This document shows, in pieces, positions 1 to 7,793 of a stretch of 64,000 bases of DNA. How positions within the stretch are numbered: the first letter of the stretch is position 1; the number at the start of each line of letters is the position of its first letter. A program made the position numbers and the translations under genes. The notes below the pieces were generated by a model, which saw only the letters and a list, made by a program, of their open reading frames with translations, was not told where the DNA came from and did not search any database. Location of the stretch: assembly GCF_021602585.1 (NCBI RefSeq), contig NZ_BQIP01000001.1, positions 124,001 through 188,000 of the forward strand, written 5' to 3'. This DNA comes from Pseudomonas faucium. GTDB lineage: Bacteria; Pseudomonadota; Gammaproteobacteria; Pseudomonadales; Pseudomonadaceae.

Positions 1-166
1 TGGAAAAAAGAAGTTTCTGTAGGAAGCTTCCTTAATTGCAGTGCTGCGAAAAGTCCTACGGAAATTACCTACTTGTGCATGTTACAAATTTTTCATTGCT
101 GCTGACCTGTAATGGAACTAAAAAAGGAAGTGCCCACTTCGGGCTTAATCAAAAGGAATCTTGAAT

Positions 167-262
167 ATGGAAAACAAACCTCTGGCGGGTCTTATGCGGG
201 TCATGAGCGGGTCCGATAATTTTGGCTGGGCGCCACTAGTTTGGGCGGATCCTGATATCTGA
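167..262 (+). CDS. 31-residue peptide, possible precursor peptide
   Basis: A 31-codon frame starts at an ATG 10 nt after a good ribosome binding site (AAAAGGAA at 151-158) and stops with TGA 58 nt before the M29-like gene. The peptide begins MENKPLAGLMRVM and ends WAPLVWADPDI. It is rich in Met at the N-terminal half and has two Trp, three Asp and a free C-terminal Ile in the last third. There is no signal peptide and no Cys. A short dyad (AAGTG-CC-CACTT, 128-139) lies just upstream. Size, RBS and the following peptidase-like gene suggest a precursor or signal peptide, but this is inference. It could also be a leader peptide or a chance frame. I do not recognise it. Confidence 0.45.
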   Translation: MENKPLAGLMRVMSGSDNFGWAPLVWADPDI

Positions 263-320
263 CCGAAATAGGCGGGGTGCATCACTCCGCCTTCTGTTCT
301 CAATGAGACCTGGAGTCGTT

Positions 321-1256
321 ATGGATAGCTTGAAAACCTCTTTGGAATGGGCGTCTTCGCTCGATACCCTGGTTGTGTCTGACTCTGATGCACTCAACGC
401 GTGGCTCGTGCAAGAGGGCAGGCGCGCTATGGCACTATTGGAACTCGATGCGTTGCCAGAACAATGCATCGTGTTGTCTTTCTCGACGTTGGCTTCACGA
501 CACACCTTCAGAATCGCGCGCAACGCGCCCAGCGGGCGCAGAATTTTTTGCGCGTTGCACGTCTTCGAGCCTTCCATTGATCATGCCAAGTACGCACTTC
601 GCATGATGGCTGCATCTCACTTTTCTCAAGCAGTTGAGAATCAGCGGCCGGTGCTGGAGCAGCTGAATTCGGCACGTCACTTCATACTTGAACATAAGGG
701 GAAGTCGGCGGGTGCACTGATGTTACGTGATAATGCTGTAGCCTTTGCGACGCTCGCGGAGGATTTACAGGGCTCTTATATTCGCTCTGTGGCGGAGTTC
801 TTTGAGATTCACTACGCACACACAAATCGTGATACCCCCTGTCCATTCTCATTTTCTGGTGTTCTCGAAGTGGTTGGGGTGTTGCTGGTATTGCGCGATG
901 AAAACTTTGAAGGTATGACGTTGAAGGGGAGTTTGGATGAGCTTGTACAGAGTGTTGCACTGCATGGTGCTACGGTTGTCATTGAGAATAATGCAATGAA
1001 CTCTTTTATTGTGCAGGGCCGGGAGTATATCGACTTGTTGGTAGCTGCCGCGGGTGAGCGGGGCGCGAGCTTAACTGAATTTGCAGTGGGGGTTAATCGT
1101 TCGGTATCTAGTAAGCTTGATTACGCCGTGAACCCGCAGCTCAACGAGGGTGTGGCGGGTATTCATGTGGCAGTGGGAGATGGGCGATCAGGATTTCATA
1201 TCGATTTTTTATGCCCGAATTACAAGCTGAAGAGCGGAATGATTGGGAGCCATTGA
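321..1256 (+). CDS. Peptidase family M29-like (aminopeptidase T-like) protein
   Basis: The C-terminal half resembles the metal-binding domain of M29 aminopeptidases. Counting from an upstream in-frame ATG at 303 (subtract 6 for this start), candidate ligands are Glu189 (GVLEV), Glu259 (LTEFAVGVN), His288 (GIHVAVGDG) and His299/Asp301 (FHIDF), in the family order. At 311 residues it is shorter than the usual roughly 400, and the N-terminal third is not recognisable. The ATG at 321 is preferred because GGAG lies 5 nt upstream; the ATG at 303 has no RBS. Base composition is clearly less GC-rich than the following genes, suggesting horizontal acquisition. It follows the 31-residue peptide gene and may trim or release part of that peptide, which is inference. 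No metal site can be proved by eye. Confidence 0.6.
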   Translation: MDSLKTSLEWASSLDTLVVSDSDALNAWLVQEGRRAMALLELDALPEQCIVLSFSTLASRHTFRIARNAPSGRRIFCALHVFEPSIDHAKYALRMMAASHFSQAVENQRPVLEQLNSARHFILEHKGKSAGALMLRDNAVAFATLAEDLQGSYIRSVAEFFEIHYAHTNRDTPCPFSFSGVLEVVGVLLVLRDENFEGMTLKGSLDELVQSVALHGATVVIENNAMNSFIVQGREYIDLLVAAAGERGASLTEFAVGVNRSVSSKLDYAVNPQLNEGVAGIHVAVGDGRSGFHIDFLCPNYKLKSGMIGSH

Positions 1257-1309
1257 GCCTTCACCGCTATCTTGCCTATGGTGAACGGACGAGGGTGAAG
1301 GGGTAGTGA

Positions 1310-1570
1310 TTACACAGCATCTCTTAGCGTATAGGCCGGAAAAAACGCATCCATCTCTGCCTCCACCGCCTCGATGATGCGTTCGACATCCGCTGCGGCC
1401 ATGATCGCGCTGCAGGGAATACCGGCAATGGCCAGCAAGGTTTCGCCGGTGCCCCGATCGAACAGGCGGGCGATCATGCTGCGGGGTGCATCCATGCTGG
1501 CTTCGAAGCCAAGCGGGTGAAAGTGCCAGCGCATCACCTGGCAGGCGTTGGGGAACGTCATCTTGTTCAT
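1310..1570 (-). CDS. DUF1652 family protein
   Basis: An 86-residue protein starting MNKMTFPNACQVMRWHFHPLGFEA, with a middle RSMIARLFDRGTGETLLAIAGIPC and a C-terminal helix containing VERIIEAVEAEMDAFFP. This matches the small Pseudomonas-specific DUF1652 family, of unknown function, as I remember it. The start was chosen because AAGGAGG lies 5 nt upstream; a longer frame to 1645 has no such site. It is a single-gene unit, transcribed away from the DUF1345 gene region. No membrane segment or signal peptide is seen. Confidence 0.75.
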   Translation of the reverse strand: MNKMTFPNACQVMRWHFHPLGFEASMDAPRSMIARLFDRGTGETLLAIAGIPCSAIMAAADVERIIEAVEAEMDAFFPAYTLRDAV

Positions 1571-1854
1571 GCCAGCCTCCTTGTCCGTGCCTGGAAGCGG
1601 TGAGCGGTGGCCAGGCGGTGGCCGCCGGGAACCTAAAGATAGCACCTGAATTCCCGATACTGCGTGGGAAATAAGACAATTGTGCTAATGCATGATCCCT
1701 GTCACACAGTGGCCATCAACGCCGTATGGCGGCCAAGGGCAGTGCAAACGTTTTCTTTTTGCGCCTACGCGAGCGCGATGGGCAACTTCTGCCATTTTTA
1801 ACGGCAATCGGCGCACAGCATTTTCGGACAAGCGGCAGCGGGTGGGCGCGTCTG

Positions 1855-2502
1855 CTAACCGAGCAGGCCAGCGGCAATGTTGATGGTAAAACCCAGGATC
1901 GCCGTGTTGAACACGAAACCCACCACCGAATGGGCCAGCACCACCCGGCGCATGCCGCGCCCGCCGACGCCGACGTCCGAGGTCTGCACGGCGACGCTGA
2001 TGGTGAACGAGAAATAGTGGAAGTCCCAGTAATCCGGGTTGCGCTCGCCGTCGGCAAAACGCAGCACCGGGTCGTGGTCGTCATCGGTGTAGAACAGCCG
2101 CGCGTAGTGCAGGCTGAAGATGCAGCCGATCAGCAGCCACGAGCCCGCCACGGTGAAGCCGGTATACAGGTAGTGCAGCACCAGGTCGCTGCCTTGCAGG
2201 CCGCGGCTGGACACCAGTTGCAGGGTGACTGCGGCAAGGCTGGCGATGGCGGCGATGCATACGGTGAACAGCACCAGCCCTGCATTTTCGTCCTCTACCT
2301 GGGCGACTTTGCGGACCTTCTCTGGGCTTGCGCCCCAGCTCAGCCACAGCACCAGCAGCAGATACAGCCACACGCCGAGGTTCCAGCCGGTGAGGATGCG
2401 CTGCACGATGTCGTCGGCAGGAATCAGCCAGGCGCTGAGGATGCCGGCCAGGGCGGCAATGCTCAGGCGCGGGTGGGTGCGGGTCAGGTGGTGCAGTGCC
2501 AT
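1855..2502 (-). CDS. DUF1345 family inner-membrane protein
   Basis: A 215-residue hydrophobic protein with about five membrane helices: roughly 15-30, 38-58, 78-100, 112-135 and 185-210. It carries a polar stretch with [22 protein letters not shown] followed by [19 protein letters not shown], which is characteristic of DUF1345. This family of predicted inner-membrane proteins has no established function; the final part resembles the pore-like two-helix module of small channels. The MALHHL start is preferred over an in-frame upstream ATG because GAGG precedes it and it gives the usual family length. It is divergent from the recombinase gene, with about 156 nt between the two starts. Confidence 0.75.
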   Translation of the reverse strand: MALHHLTRTHPRLSIAALAGILSAWLIPADDIVQRILTGWNLGVWLYLLLVLWLSWGASPEKVRKVAQVEDENAGLVLFTVCIAAIASLAAVTLQLVSSRGLQGSDLVLHYLYTGFTVAGSWLLIGCIFSLHYARLFYTDDDHDPVLRFADGERNPDYWDFHYFSFTISVAVQTSDVGVGGRGMRRVVLAHSVVGFVFNTAILGFTINIAAGLLG

Positions 2503-2658
2503 GGGGCCTCGCGACAGGGAGTCATGGCTACCACGATAGCCTATGGGATAACATTTCCCACTCATGTCCGTGTCGAAGCCCCTGAAATCCAAGGAAATGG
2601 CACGGCCGCTTCACGCCTGGGGCTACCGCGCGCCAGGCACCGCTACAGGATTCACGTT

Positions 2659-3573
2659 TTGTCCGACCTTTCGCAAAATCCCCTGCTGCAGTACCTGGCC
2701 CGCCTGGCCCCCTCCAGCCAGCAGACCATGCGCTACATCCTGCAGGACGCCGCCGACCGGCTTGGCTTCATCGATTGCAACCTGGCCGAAGTGCCCTGGC
2801 ACCTGCTCGAGCCCGGCCATGTGATCGGCCTGGTGGCGGCGTTGCGTGCCGACGGCTACGCCCCCAACAGCTCGTCGTTGTATGTCAATGCCGTGCGCGG
2901 GGTGATGAACGAAGCCTGGCGCCAGGGCCTGATCGACCATGAGCGGCTGCAGAGGATTCGTGAGGTCAAGCCGGCCAGCGGCAGCCGCCTGCCGCCGGGG
3001 CGCAACCTGCGCCGCAGCCTGATTCGCGAATTGATGGAGCTGTGCGCCGCCGACCCACGCCCCCAGGGCGTGCGGGATGCGGCAATCATCGCCTTGCTGT
3101 ACGGCACTGGCATGCGCAAGTCCGAATCGGTGGACATCGACCTGGCCCAGGTCGACTTCCAGGCGCGCAGCCTGCAGGTCACGGGCAAGGGCAACCGGCA
3201 GCTGATCAAGTACGCGCCGGCCTGGGCATTCGAAAAGCTGCAGGCCTGGCTCGACCTGCGCCGTGAGGCGCTGCCCGAGGGCGCGGCGGACGACCCGTTC
3301 CTGTTCAACCGCATCCGCCGCGGCAACCACATCACCCGGGCGCGCATCACCAAGCATGCCATCTACTACATCGCCCGCCAGCGCGGCGCCCAGGTGGGGG
3401 TGAAGATCATGCCCCATGATTTTCGCCGGGCATTCATTACCCGGGTGATCGAAGAGCACGACCTGTCGATTGCCCAGAAGCTGGCGCACCACGCCAACAT
3501 CCAGACCACCGCCAGCTACGACCGGCGCGACGACAACGAGCGGCGGCGGGCGGTGGACCGGTTCGACTACTGA
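2659..3573 (+). CDS. Tyrosine recombinase (XerC/XerD-type site-specific integrase)
   Basis: A 304-residue protein if translation begins at TTG 2659, which follows ACAGGA by 8 nt; no ATG occurs early enough to preserve the N-terminal SAM-like core-binding domain (residues about 5-100). The catalytic domain has Arg153 (GTGMRKSE), Lys177 (VTGKGNRQ), His253 and Arg256 (HDFRRAFIT), His277/278 (LAHHANIQ) and Tyr287 (TTASYDRR), so it looks active. No attachment site, cassette array or phage gene lies next to it, and GC is like the surroundings. It is therefore a resident chromosomal recombinase rather than a fresh island integrase. It converges with gspF, with 1 nt between the stop codons. The TTG start is the uncertain part. 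Confidence 0.8.
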   Translation: MSDLSQNPLLQYLARLAPSSQQTMRYILQDAADRLGFIDCNLAEVPWHLLEPGHVIGLVAALRADGYAPNSSSLYVNAVRGVMNEAWRQGLIDHERLQRIREVKPASGSRLPPGRNLRRSLIRELMELCAADPRPQGVRDAAIIALLYGTGMRKSESVDIDLAQVDFQARSLQVTGKGNRQLIKYAPAWAFEKLQAWLDLRREALPEGAADDPFLFNRIRRGNHITRARITKHAIYYIARQRGAQVGVKIMPHDFRRAFITRVIEEHDLSIAQKLAHHANIQTTASYDRRDDNERRRAVDRFDY

Positions 3574-3574
3574 G

Positions 3575-4765
3575 TCAATGGATGCTGGAGGCCAACTCGA
3601 AGATCGGCATGTACATCAAGATCACGATCAGGCCGATCAGCAAGCCGATGAAGGTCATCAGCAAAGGCTCGAACAGTTTCACGAACCATTCCACCCAGCG
3701 GCCGATTTCCTGGTCATGAAAGTCCGCGCAGCGCTCGAGCATTTCGCCGAGGTTGCCGGACTGCTCGCCAGCGCGCAGCAAACGCAGCGATACCGGCGTC
3801 ACCAGTTGCCCGGCTTGCAGCGCCTCGGACAGCGCCAACCCTTCGCCCACGCGTTGGCTGGCCTGCGCCAGGCCCTGCGCGGCGGCGCTGCCGAGCAGCC
3901 CTTGCACCATGCCCATGGCCGTCAGGATGGGGATGCCGCCCTGCAGCAAGATGCCCAGTGAGCGGTAGAAACGCGCCAGCTCGTACATCAGCAGCCGCGC
4001 GTGCAAGGCCGGCAGGCGCCGCAACTGGCGTGAGCCCCAGCGCCGCACCCACGGTTGACGGCGCAGCAGCACCAGGGCGCCGACGCCGGCCACGGTCGCC
4101 AGCGCAAGGGGCAGTTGCTGGGCGTGCAGAAACAGGCCGACCTGCATCAGCACGCGTGACAGCCATGGCAGTTCACTGCCCATGCCCTCGAACACCAGGC
4201 TAAAGCGCGGCACCACATAGCCAAGCAGAAACAGCACCACGCCACCGCCCACCAGCAACAGCAGCAGCGGGTAGACCGAGGCCCCGACCAGCTTCTGGCG
4301 CACCAGGTCCAGGCGCTGGCGATAACCGATGTAGCGGTGCAGGGCGTCGCCAAGGGCACCGGTGCGTTCGCTGGACTGCACCAGGGCCACGTACAGCGGC
4401 GGGAACACCTGCGGTTGCAGGGCCAGCGCCTGGGACAACGAGCGCCCTTCGTACAGCTGGCGCACCAGCTGCGCCAGCACCTTGCGCACCCGTGCGCCGA
4501 CGGCCTTCTCGGCCAGGCTCTCCAGCGCATCGATCAAGGGCAGGCCGGCGTGCAGCAGGGTGGTCAATTCCTGGCTGAACAGCACCAGGTCGAAGGCCGC
4601 CTCGCGGCGCCAGGCCAGCCCACGCAAGGCATTGCCCTGGCCGCGCACGCTGACCACCCGCAGGCCCTTGCCTTCGGCCTGGCGGCGGGCCTGCTCTTGG
4701 TCATCGGCATCGATCTGCAGTTGCACCACGCCCTGTCTTCCCAGGGCCTTGAGGCTGTAGCGCAT
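3575..4765 (-). CDS. gspF: Type II secretion/type IV pilus inner-membrane platform protein GspF
   Basis: A 396-residue member of the GspF/PilC family. It has the paired T2SSF domains (about 65-190 and 270-390), each with a conserved platform helix pattern: LFSQELTTLLHAGLPLIDAL and ELARFYRSLGILLQGGIPIL. It has membrane helices near 165-190, 215-235 and 365-390. An AAGGAG 7 nt before MRYSLKALG fixes the start. It lies 11 nt after gspG in one operon. These proteins anchor the assembly ATPase and polymerise pseudopilin. No ATPase (GspE), secretin (GspD) or other minor pseudopilins are present nearby, so this pair must work with components encoded elsewhere or form a minimal system. Confidence 0.88.
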   Translation of the reverse strand: MRYSLKALGRQGVVQLQIDADDQEQARRQAEGKGLRVVSVRGQGNALRGLAWRREAAFDLVLFSQELTTLLHAGLPLIDALESLAEKAVGARVRKVLAQLVRQLYEGRSLSQALALQPQVFPPLYVALVQSSERTGALGDALHRYIGYRQRLDLVRQKLVGASVYPLLLLLVGGGVVLFLLGYVVPRFSLVFEGMGSELPWLSRVLMQVGLFLHAQQLPLALATVAGVGALVLLRRQPWVRRWGSRQLRRLPALHARLLMYELARFYRSLGILLQGGIPILTAMGMVQGLLGSAAAQGLAQASQRVGEGLALSEALQAGQLVTPVSLRLLRAGEQSGNLGEMLERCADFHDQEIGRWVEWFVKLFEPLLMTFIGLLIGLIVILMYMPIFELASSIH

Positions 4766-4776
4766 GGCCTCGCTCC

Positions 4777-5202
4777 TTACTGCCAACTGGTGATTTCAGC
4801 GTTTTCGCCATCGCCGCCGGGCTGGCCATCCTTGCCCATCGACAACAAGTCGTACTCGCCGCCGCTCTCGCCAGGCTGGCGGTAGATGTAGGCGCGGCCC
4901 CACGGGTCCTGGGGTACCGCTTTTTGCAGGTAGGGCCCCGACCAGCGTGCCTCGCCGCTGGGGGCGGCAACCAGCGCCTGCAGCCCTTGCTCACTGTTGG
5001 GGTAGTGGCCGACCTCCAGGCGATACAGGTCCAGGGCCTTGCCCAGCCCTTCGATCTGCGCCCGGGCCACCTTGGCTTCCGAGCGGCCGAGCTGGCTGAA
5101 GTACTTGGGCGCGACGATGCCGGCCAGCAAGCCGAGCACCACCAGCACCACCAGCAGTTCGAGCAGGGTGAAGCCGCGATGGCGATTGGGTGTGCGCTGC
5201 AT
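4777..5202 (-). CDS. gspG: Type II secretion major pseudopilin GspG
   Basis: A 141-residue pseudopilin. The class III signal peptide reads MQRTPNRHRG followed by FTLLELLVV, so prepilin peptidase should cut after the Gly and methylate the Phe; Glu at mature position +5 is present. The C-terminal domain has the GspG pattern LDLYRLEVGHYPNSEQGLQAL and a calcium-binding-loop-like end (PWGRAYIYRQPG, GEYDLLSMGKDGQPGGDGENAEITSW). AGGAGGG lies about 6 nt before the start; a longer frame to 5403 has no RBS. It forms an operon with gspF and is divergent from the lytic transglycosylase gene. The 192-nt intergenic gap holds the promoters of both. Confidence 0.9.
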   Translation of the reverse strand: MQRTPNRHRGFTLLELLVVLVVLGLLAGIVAPKYFSQLGRSEAKVARAQIEGLGKALDLYRLEVGHYPNSEQGLQALVAAPSGEARWSGPYLQKAVPQDPWGRAYIYRQPGESGGEYDLLSMGKDGQPGGDGENAEITSWQ

Positions 5203-5393
5203 GGTGAAGCCCTCCTGCATGGGGACATGCTTTTGCGGGGTTTCGCTGCTGCATGCAACTGCCGTGCACGTCTGCCTCGGGCCCTTGCGCCATGCGCCAT
5301 GGCAAGCGGCACAGTGCTTGCGTCGCAGCACCAGAGCCCGGGTTTTCCGGGGTATTTCCCCCACATCGGGGGCACGGCGGGGAGGCGACCGAC

Positions 5394-5987
5394 ATGCGTG
5401 CAATGATCCTGGGCCTACTTTGGCTGGCGGCAGGCGCCACCCAGGCCGATGTGTACATCAGCGTCGATGCCAAGGGTGGCTATGTGCTGAGCAACGTTCA
5501 CCGGCCAGGACGCCACTATGAGCGGGTGATCAGCGAACCGCTCGCCCAGGCCGGCCCGGCCAATGCGCAGCTGGTTACCGGGCGGCCCTATGCCGAGCTG
5601 GTGGCCGCCGCAGCGCGCACGCACAACGTGCCGCAGGCATTGCTGCATGCATTGATCAAGGCCGAATCGGGTTACAACCCCAAGGCCCGTTCGGCGGCGG
5701 GTGCGGTCGGCCTGATGCAACTGATGCCGGATACCGCGCGAGAGATGGGGGTGCAGGATGCCCTCGACCCCGAGGACAATGTGCAGGGCGGCGCGCGCTA
5801 CCTCAAGCGCATGCTGACGCTGTTCGACAACGACATCACCCTGGCCGTGGCGGCCTACAACGCAGGCCCTGATGCGGTGCTGCGCCGTGGCGCGGTGCCG
5901 CCGTTCGCCGAAACCCGGCGCTACGTGCCCAGCGTGCTGCGCGAGTACCGCAAGCTCCAGGGCCTGGCCGACGATGCGCCGCTGTGA
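5394..5987 (+). CDS. Lytic transglycosylase, SLT (GH23) domain
   Basis: A 197-residue exported protein with a short signal peptide (MRAMILGLLWLAAGATQA). After a small N-terminal segment, a GH23 domain spans about 65-180. Catalytic Glu91 sits in ALIKAESGYNP, followed by GAVGLMQLMPDTAREMGV and AAYNAGPDAV, the classic SLT motifs. GGGAGG lies 8 nt before the ATG at 5394. It would cut peptidoglycan glycan strands in the periplasm. Its divergent position next to gspG-gspF suggests it may open the wall for that pilus-like apparatus, an inference from a known pairing of such enzymes with secretion systems. About 80 nt separate it from the next kinase gene, so co-transcription is possible. Confidence 0.88.
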   Translation: MRAMILGLLWLAAGATQADVYISVDAKGGYVLSNVHRPGRHYERVISEPLAQAGPANAQLVTGRPYAELVAAAARTHNVPQALLHALIKAESGYNPKARSAAGAVGLMQLMPDTAREMGVQDALDPEDNVQGGARYLKRMLTLFDNDITLAVAAYNAGPDAVLRRGAVPPFAETRRYVPSVLREYRKLQGLADDAPL

Positions 5988-6066
5988 CCGCACGGCCATT
6001 CCCGGCGATGGCTTGCCCAACTCTGGGCTATAACCTCTGTACAGGTGCCCGGCAGTGGAGCCCAGC

Positions 6067-7524
6067 ATGGACATCGCGACGCGTTCCGACATGCCCCAGG
6101 CACCTGGTTGCGCCGAGGCGCCTGCCGCGCGCAGGCCGTTCAACCTGCTGCGCTGGTATGGCTGGGTGAGCCTGGGGATCATCGTCCCGGTGGCGGCAGG
6201 GCTGGGGTTGATCTCCAGCCGCTTCATCATCAATGAGAGCGTCGAGCGCGATGCGTTGCTGACCGCCCAGTTCATCACCTCGATCGCCGACGCCGAAGTG
6301 CGCCACGTGTCGATCCCCAATGTGCGTACCATGGGCGAACTGCTCGACCCGCGCACCGACCACGCGGCCCTGCCTGACGTCGACCCACAAGCCAGGCGCA
6401 AGGCCCGGGGCGAGTTTCTCGACCATATCGCCCACCTGCCCGACATGCTGCTGGCCAATATCTATGCCCCCGACCGCACGGTGATCTGGTCGAGCAACCC
6501 GGCTTTGATCGGCAAGCTCATCGAGAGCGACGAAGACCTGGACCGTGCGTTCGAATACAAGATGCGCGTCTCCGCCAGCTACCACGACTTCGAGCAGGCC
6601 CGCGCCGAGCAGAAGTTCGTGACCCCACCCGAGCAGCTGTTCATCGAAAACTACATCCCCTTGTTCGATGCCGAGGGCAGCAGCGTCACTGCCATGGTGG
6701 AGATCTACAAGGAGCCCCACGACCTGATCGTGCGCATCGAACATGGGCTGCTACGCATATGGTTGGCCATCGCCTTGGGTGCCGGCCTGGTCTATGTCGG
6801 CCTGTACGCCATCATGCGCCGCGCCGCGCGGATCATGGCGGGGCAGCAGAAGCGCCTGATCAGCAACGAAACCTACGTGGCCCTGGGCGAGGTCTCGTCG
6901 GCGGTGGCGCACAGCCTGCGCAACCCGCTGGCCAGCATCCGCTCCAGTGCCGAACTTGCGCAGGCGTTCGATGAGGGCCCGGTGCAGCGCAACGTCAACG
7001 ACATCATCAGCCAGGTCGATCGCATGTCGCACTGGATACGCCAGCTGCTGCATTCGCTGCGGCCACTCAACGATCAGCCGGTGCCGGTCGACCTGCCGCA
7101 GGCCCTGCACGAGAGCCTGCAAACCTTTGCCGTGCAGTTGGCGCGCAGCGGCGTCGCCCTGGACCTGCAACCGCTGCCGGCAGTGAAGGTGCTGGGCCAG
7201 CCGGCCTTGCTCGGGCAGGTCTTCAGCAGCCTGATCGCCAATGCCCTGGAGTCGATGGAGCAGGGCGGCCGCTTGCGCGTCGAGGTGGTCAAGCAGGACC
7301 GGCGCGGCCTGACCCTGCGCCTGTCCGATAGCGGCAAGGGCATGAGCGAGGCGCAGCGGCGCATGGCGTTCAGGCCGTTCTTCAGTACCAAGCCAGGTGG
7401 GTTGGGTGTGGGGCTGGTATTGGTGAAGCGCATCATGGAGTGCTACGGCGGCTCGGTAAGGCTGAGCAGCAGCGAGGGCCATGGGACGCGGGTTTCACTG
7501 AGTTTTCGAAAAGATCCAAGCTAA
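6067..7524 (+). CDS. Membrane sensor histidine kinase (first of a tandem pair)
   Basis: A 485-residue kinase. A membrane helix at about 30-53 and another at about 227-248 enclose a periplasmic sensor region of about 170 residues. The dimerisation box has His282 (SSAVAHSLRNPLASI). The ATPase domain shows an N box (LIANALESM), a G1 box (DSGKGMSE) and a G2 box (GGLGVGLVLVKRIME), as in NtrY/AtoS-like kinases. GGAG 6 nt before the ATG at 6067 supports this start over a GTG at 6055. It closely resembles the next kinase, sharing the ALGE(V/M)SSAVAHSLRNPLA, IIPLFD-like and FIENYIPLFD stretches, so the two are paralogues. The ligand is unknown. Confidence 0.88.
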   Translation: MDIATRSDMPQAPGCAEAPAARRPFNLLRWYGWVSLGIIVPVAAGLGLISSRFIINESVERDALLTAQFITSIADAEVRHVSIPNVRTMGELLDPRTDHAALPDVDPQARRKARGEFLDHIAHLPDMLLANIYAPDRTVIWSSNPALIGKLIESDEDLDRAFEYKMRVSASYHDFEQARAEQKFVTPPEQLFIENYIPLFDAEGSSVTAMVEIYKEPHDLIVRIEHGLLRIWLAIALGAGLVYVGLYAIMRRAARIMAGQQKRLISNETYVALGEVSSAVAHSLRNPLASIRSSAELAQAFDEGPVQRNVNDIISQVDRMSHWIRQLLHSLRPLNDQPVPVDLPQALHESLQTFAVQLARSGVALDLQPLPAVKVLGQPALLGQVFSSLIANALESMEQGGRLRVEVVKQDRRGLTLRLSDSGKGMSEAQRRMAFRPFFSTKPGGLGVGLVLVKRIMECYGGSVRLSSSEGHGTRVSLSFRKDPS

Positions 7525-7592
7525 TTTTGAATCTCATAAGTTGATGCTAAACCTTTGATTAATAAGGCTTAATAGAAATTTGGGTACAAATG

Positions 7593-7606
7593 CCCCACTT
7601 GTGGGG
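7593..7606. promoter_or_regulatory. CCCCA-N4-TGGGG dyad, candidate enhancer-binding site
   Basis: A perfect inverted repeat CCCCAC-TT-GTGGGG lies in the AT-rich 269-nt gap between the two kinase genes, about 90 bp upstream of the sigma-54 -12 element. That is the distance expected for binding of an NtrC-type activator. No T-run follows, so it is a poor terminator. The same CCCCA-N4-TGGGG arrangement recurs upstream of fapA. The protein that binds it is an inference; the regulator encoded at 9262-10686 is the obvious candidate. Confidence 0.4.
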
Positions 7607-7681
7607 GTGAAATCTCGAAATCACCTTTTTAATGTTAAGCAAGTCATTGAAAAATATAGATATTTTGATTATTAAATTCGC

Positions 7682-7697
7682 TGGCTGGCTTTTTGCT
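7682..7697 (+). promoter_or_regulatory. Sigma-54 (-24/-12) promoter of the second kinase-regulator operon
   Basis: The sequence TGGCTGGCTTTTTGCT fits the RpoN consensus TGGCAC-N5-TTGCW, with the invariant GG (7683-7684) and GC (7695-7696) separated by exactly 10 nt. The start of transcription would be near 7708, giving a leader of about 85 nt before the kinase ATG at 7794. The operon encodes its own sigma-54-activating response regulator, so positive autoregulation is likely. Confidence 0.6.
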
Positions 7698-7793
7698 AGC
7701 TGAGCGATAGATGCGACGATCGAGCAGCGGTGGCTGCCCTGATGGAAGGCGATGGTGGTCTTCTGAACGCAAGCCCTGAGCGGGAACTAAGCG

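Noticed and set aside
1726-2658. Upstream extension of the tyrosine recombinase frame.
   Set aside because: It is antisense to the DUF1345 gene and has no homology pattern; the recombinase fold begins near the TTG at 2659.
5203-5403. Extension of gspG with a CxxCH-like motif (CAACH).
   Set aside because: It lies before the prepilin leader and has no RBS; a heme site cannot precede a class III signal peptide.
7593-7606. CCCCAC-TT-GTGGGG as a terminator of the first kinase gene.
   Set aside because: There is no T-run after the stem; position relative to the sigma-54 promoter fits a regulatory site better.
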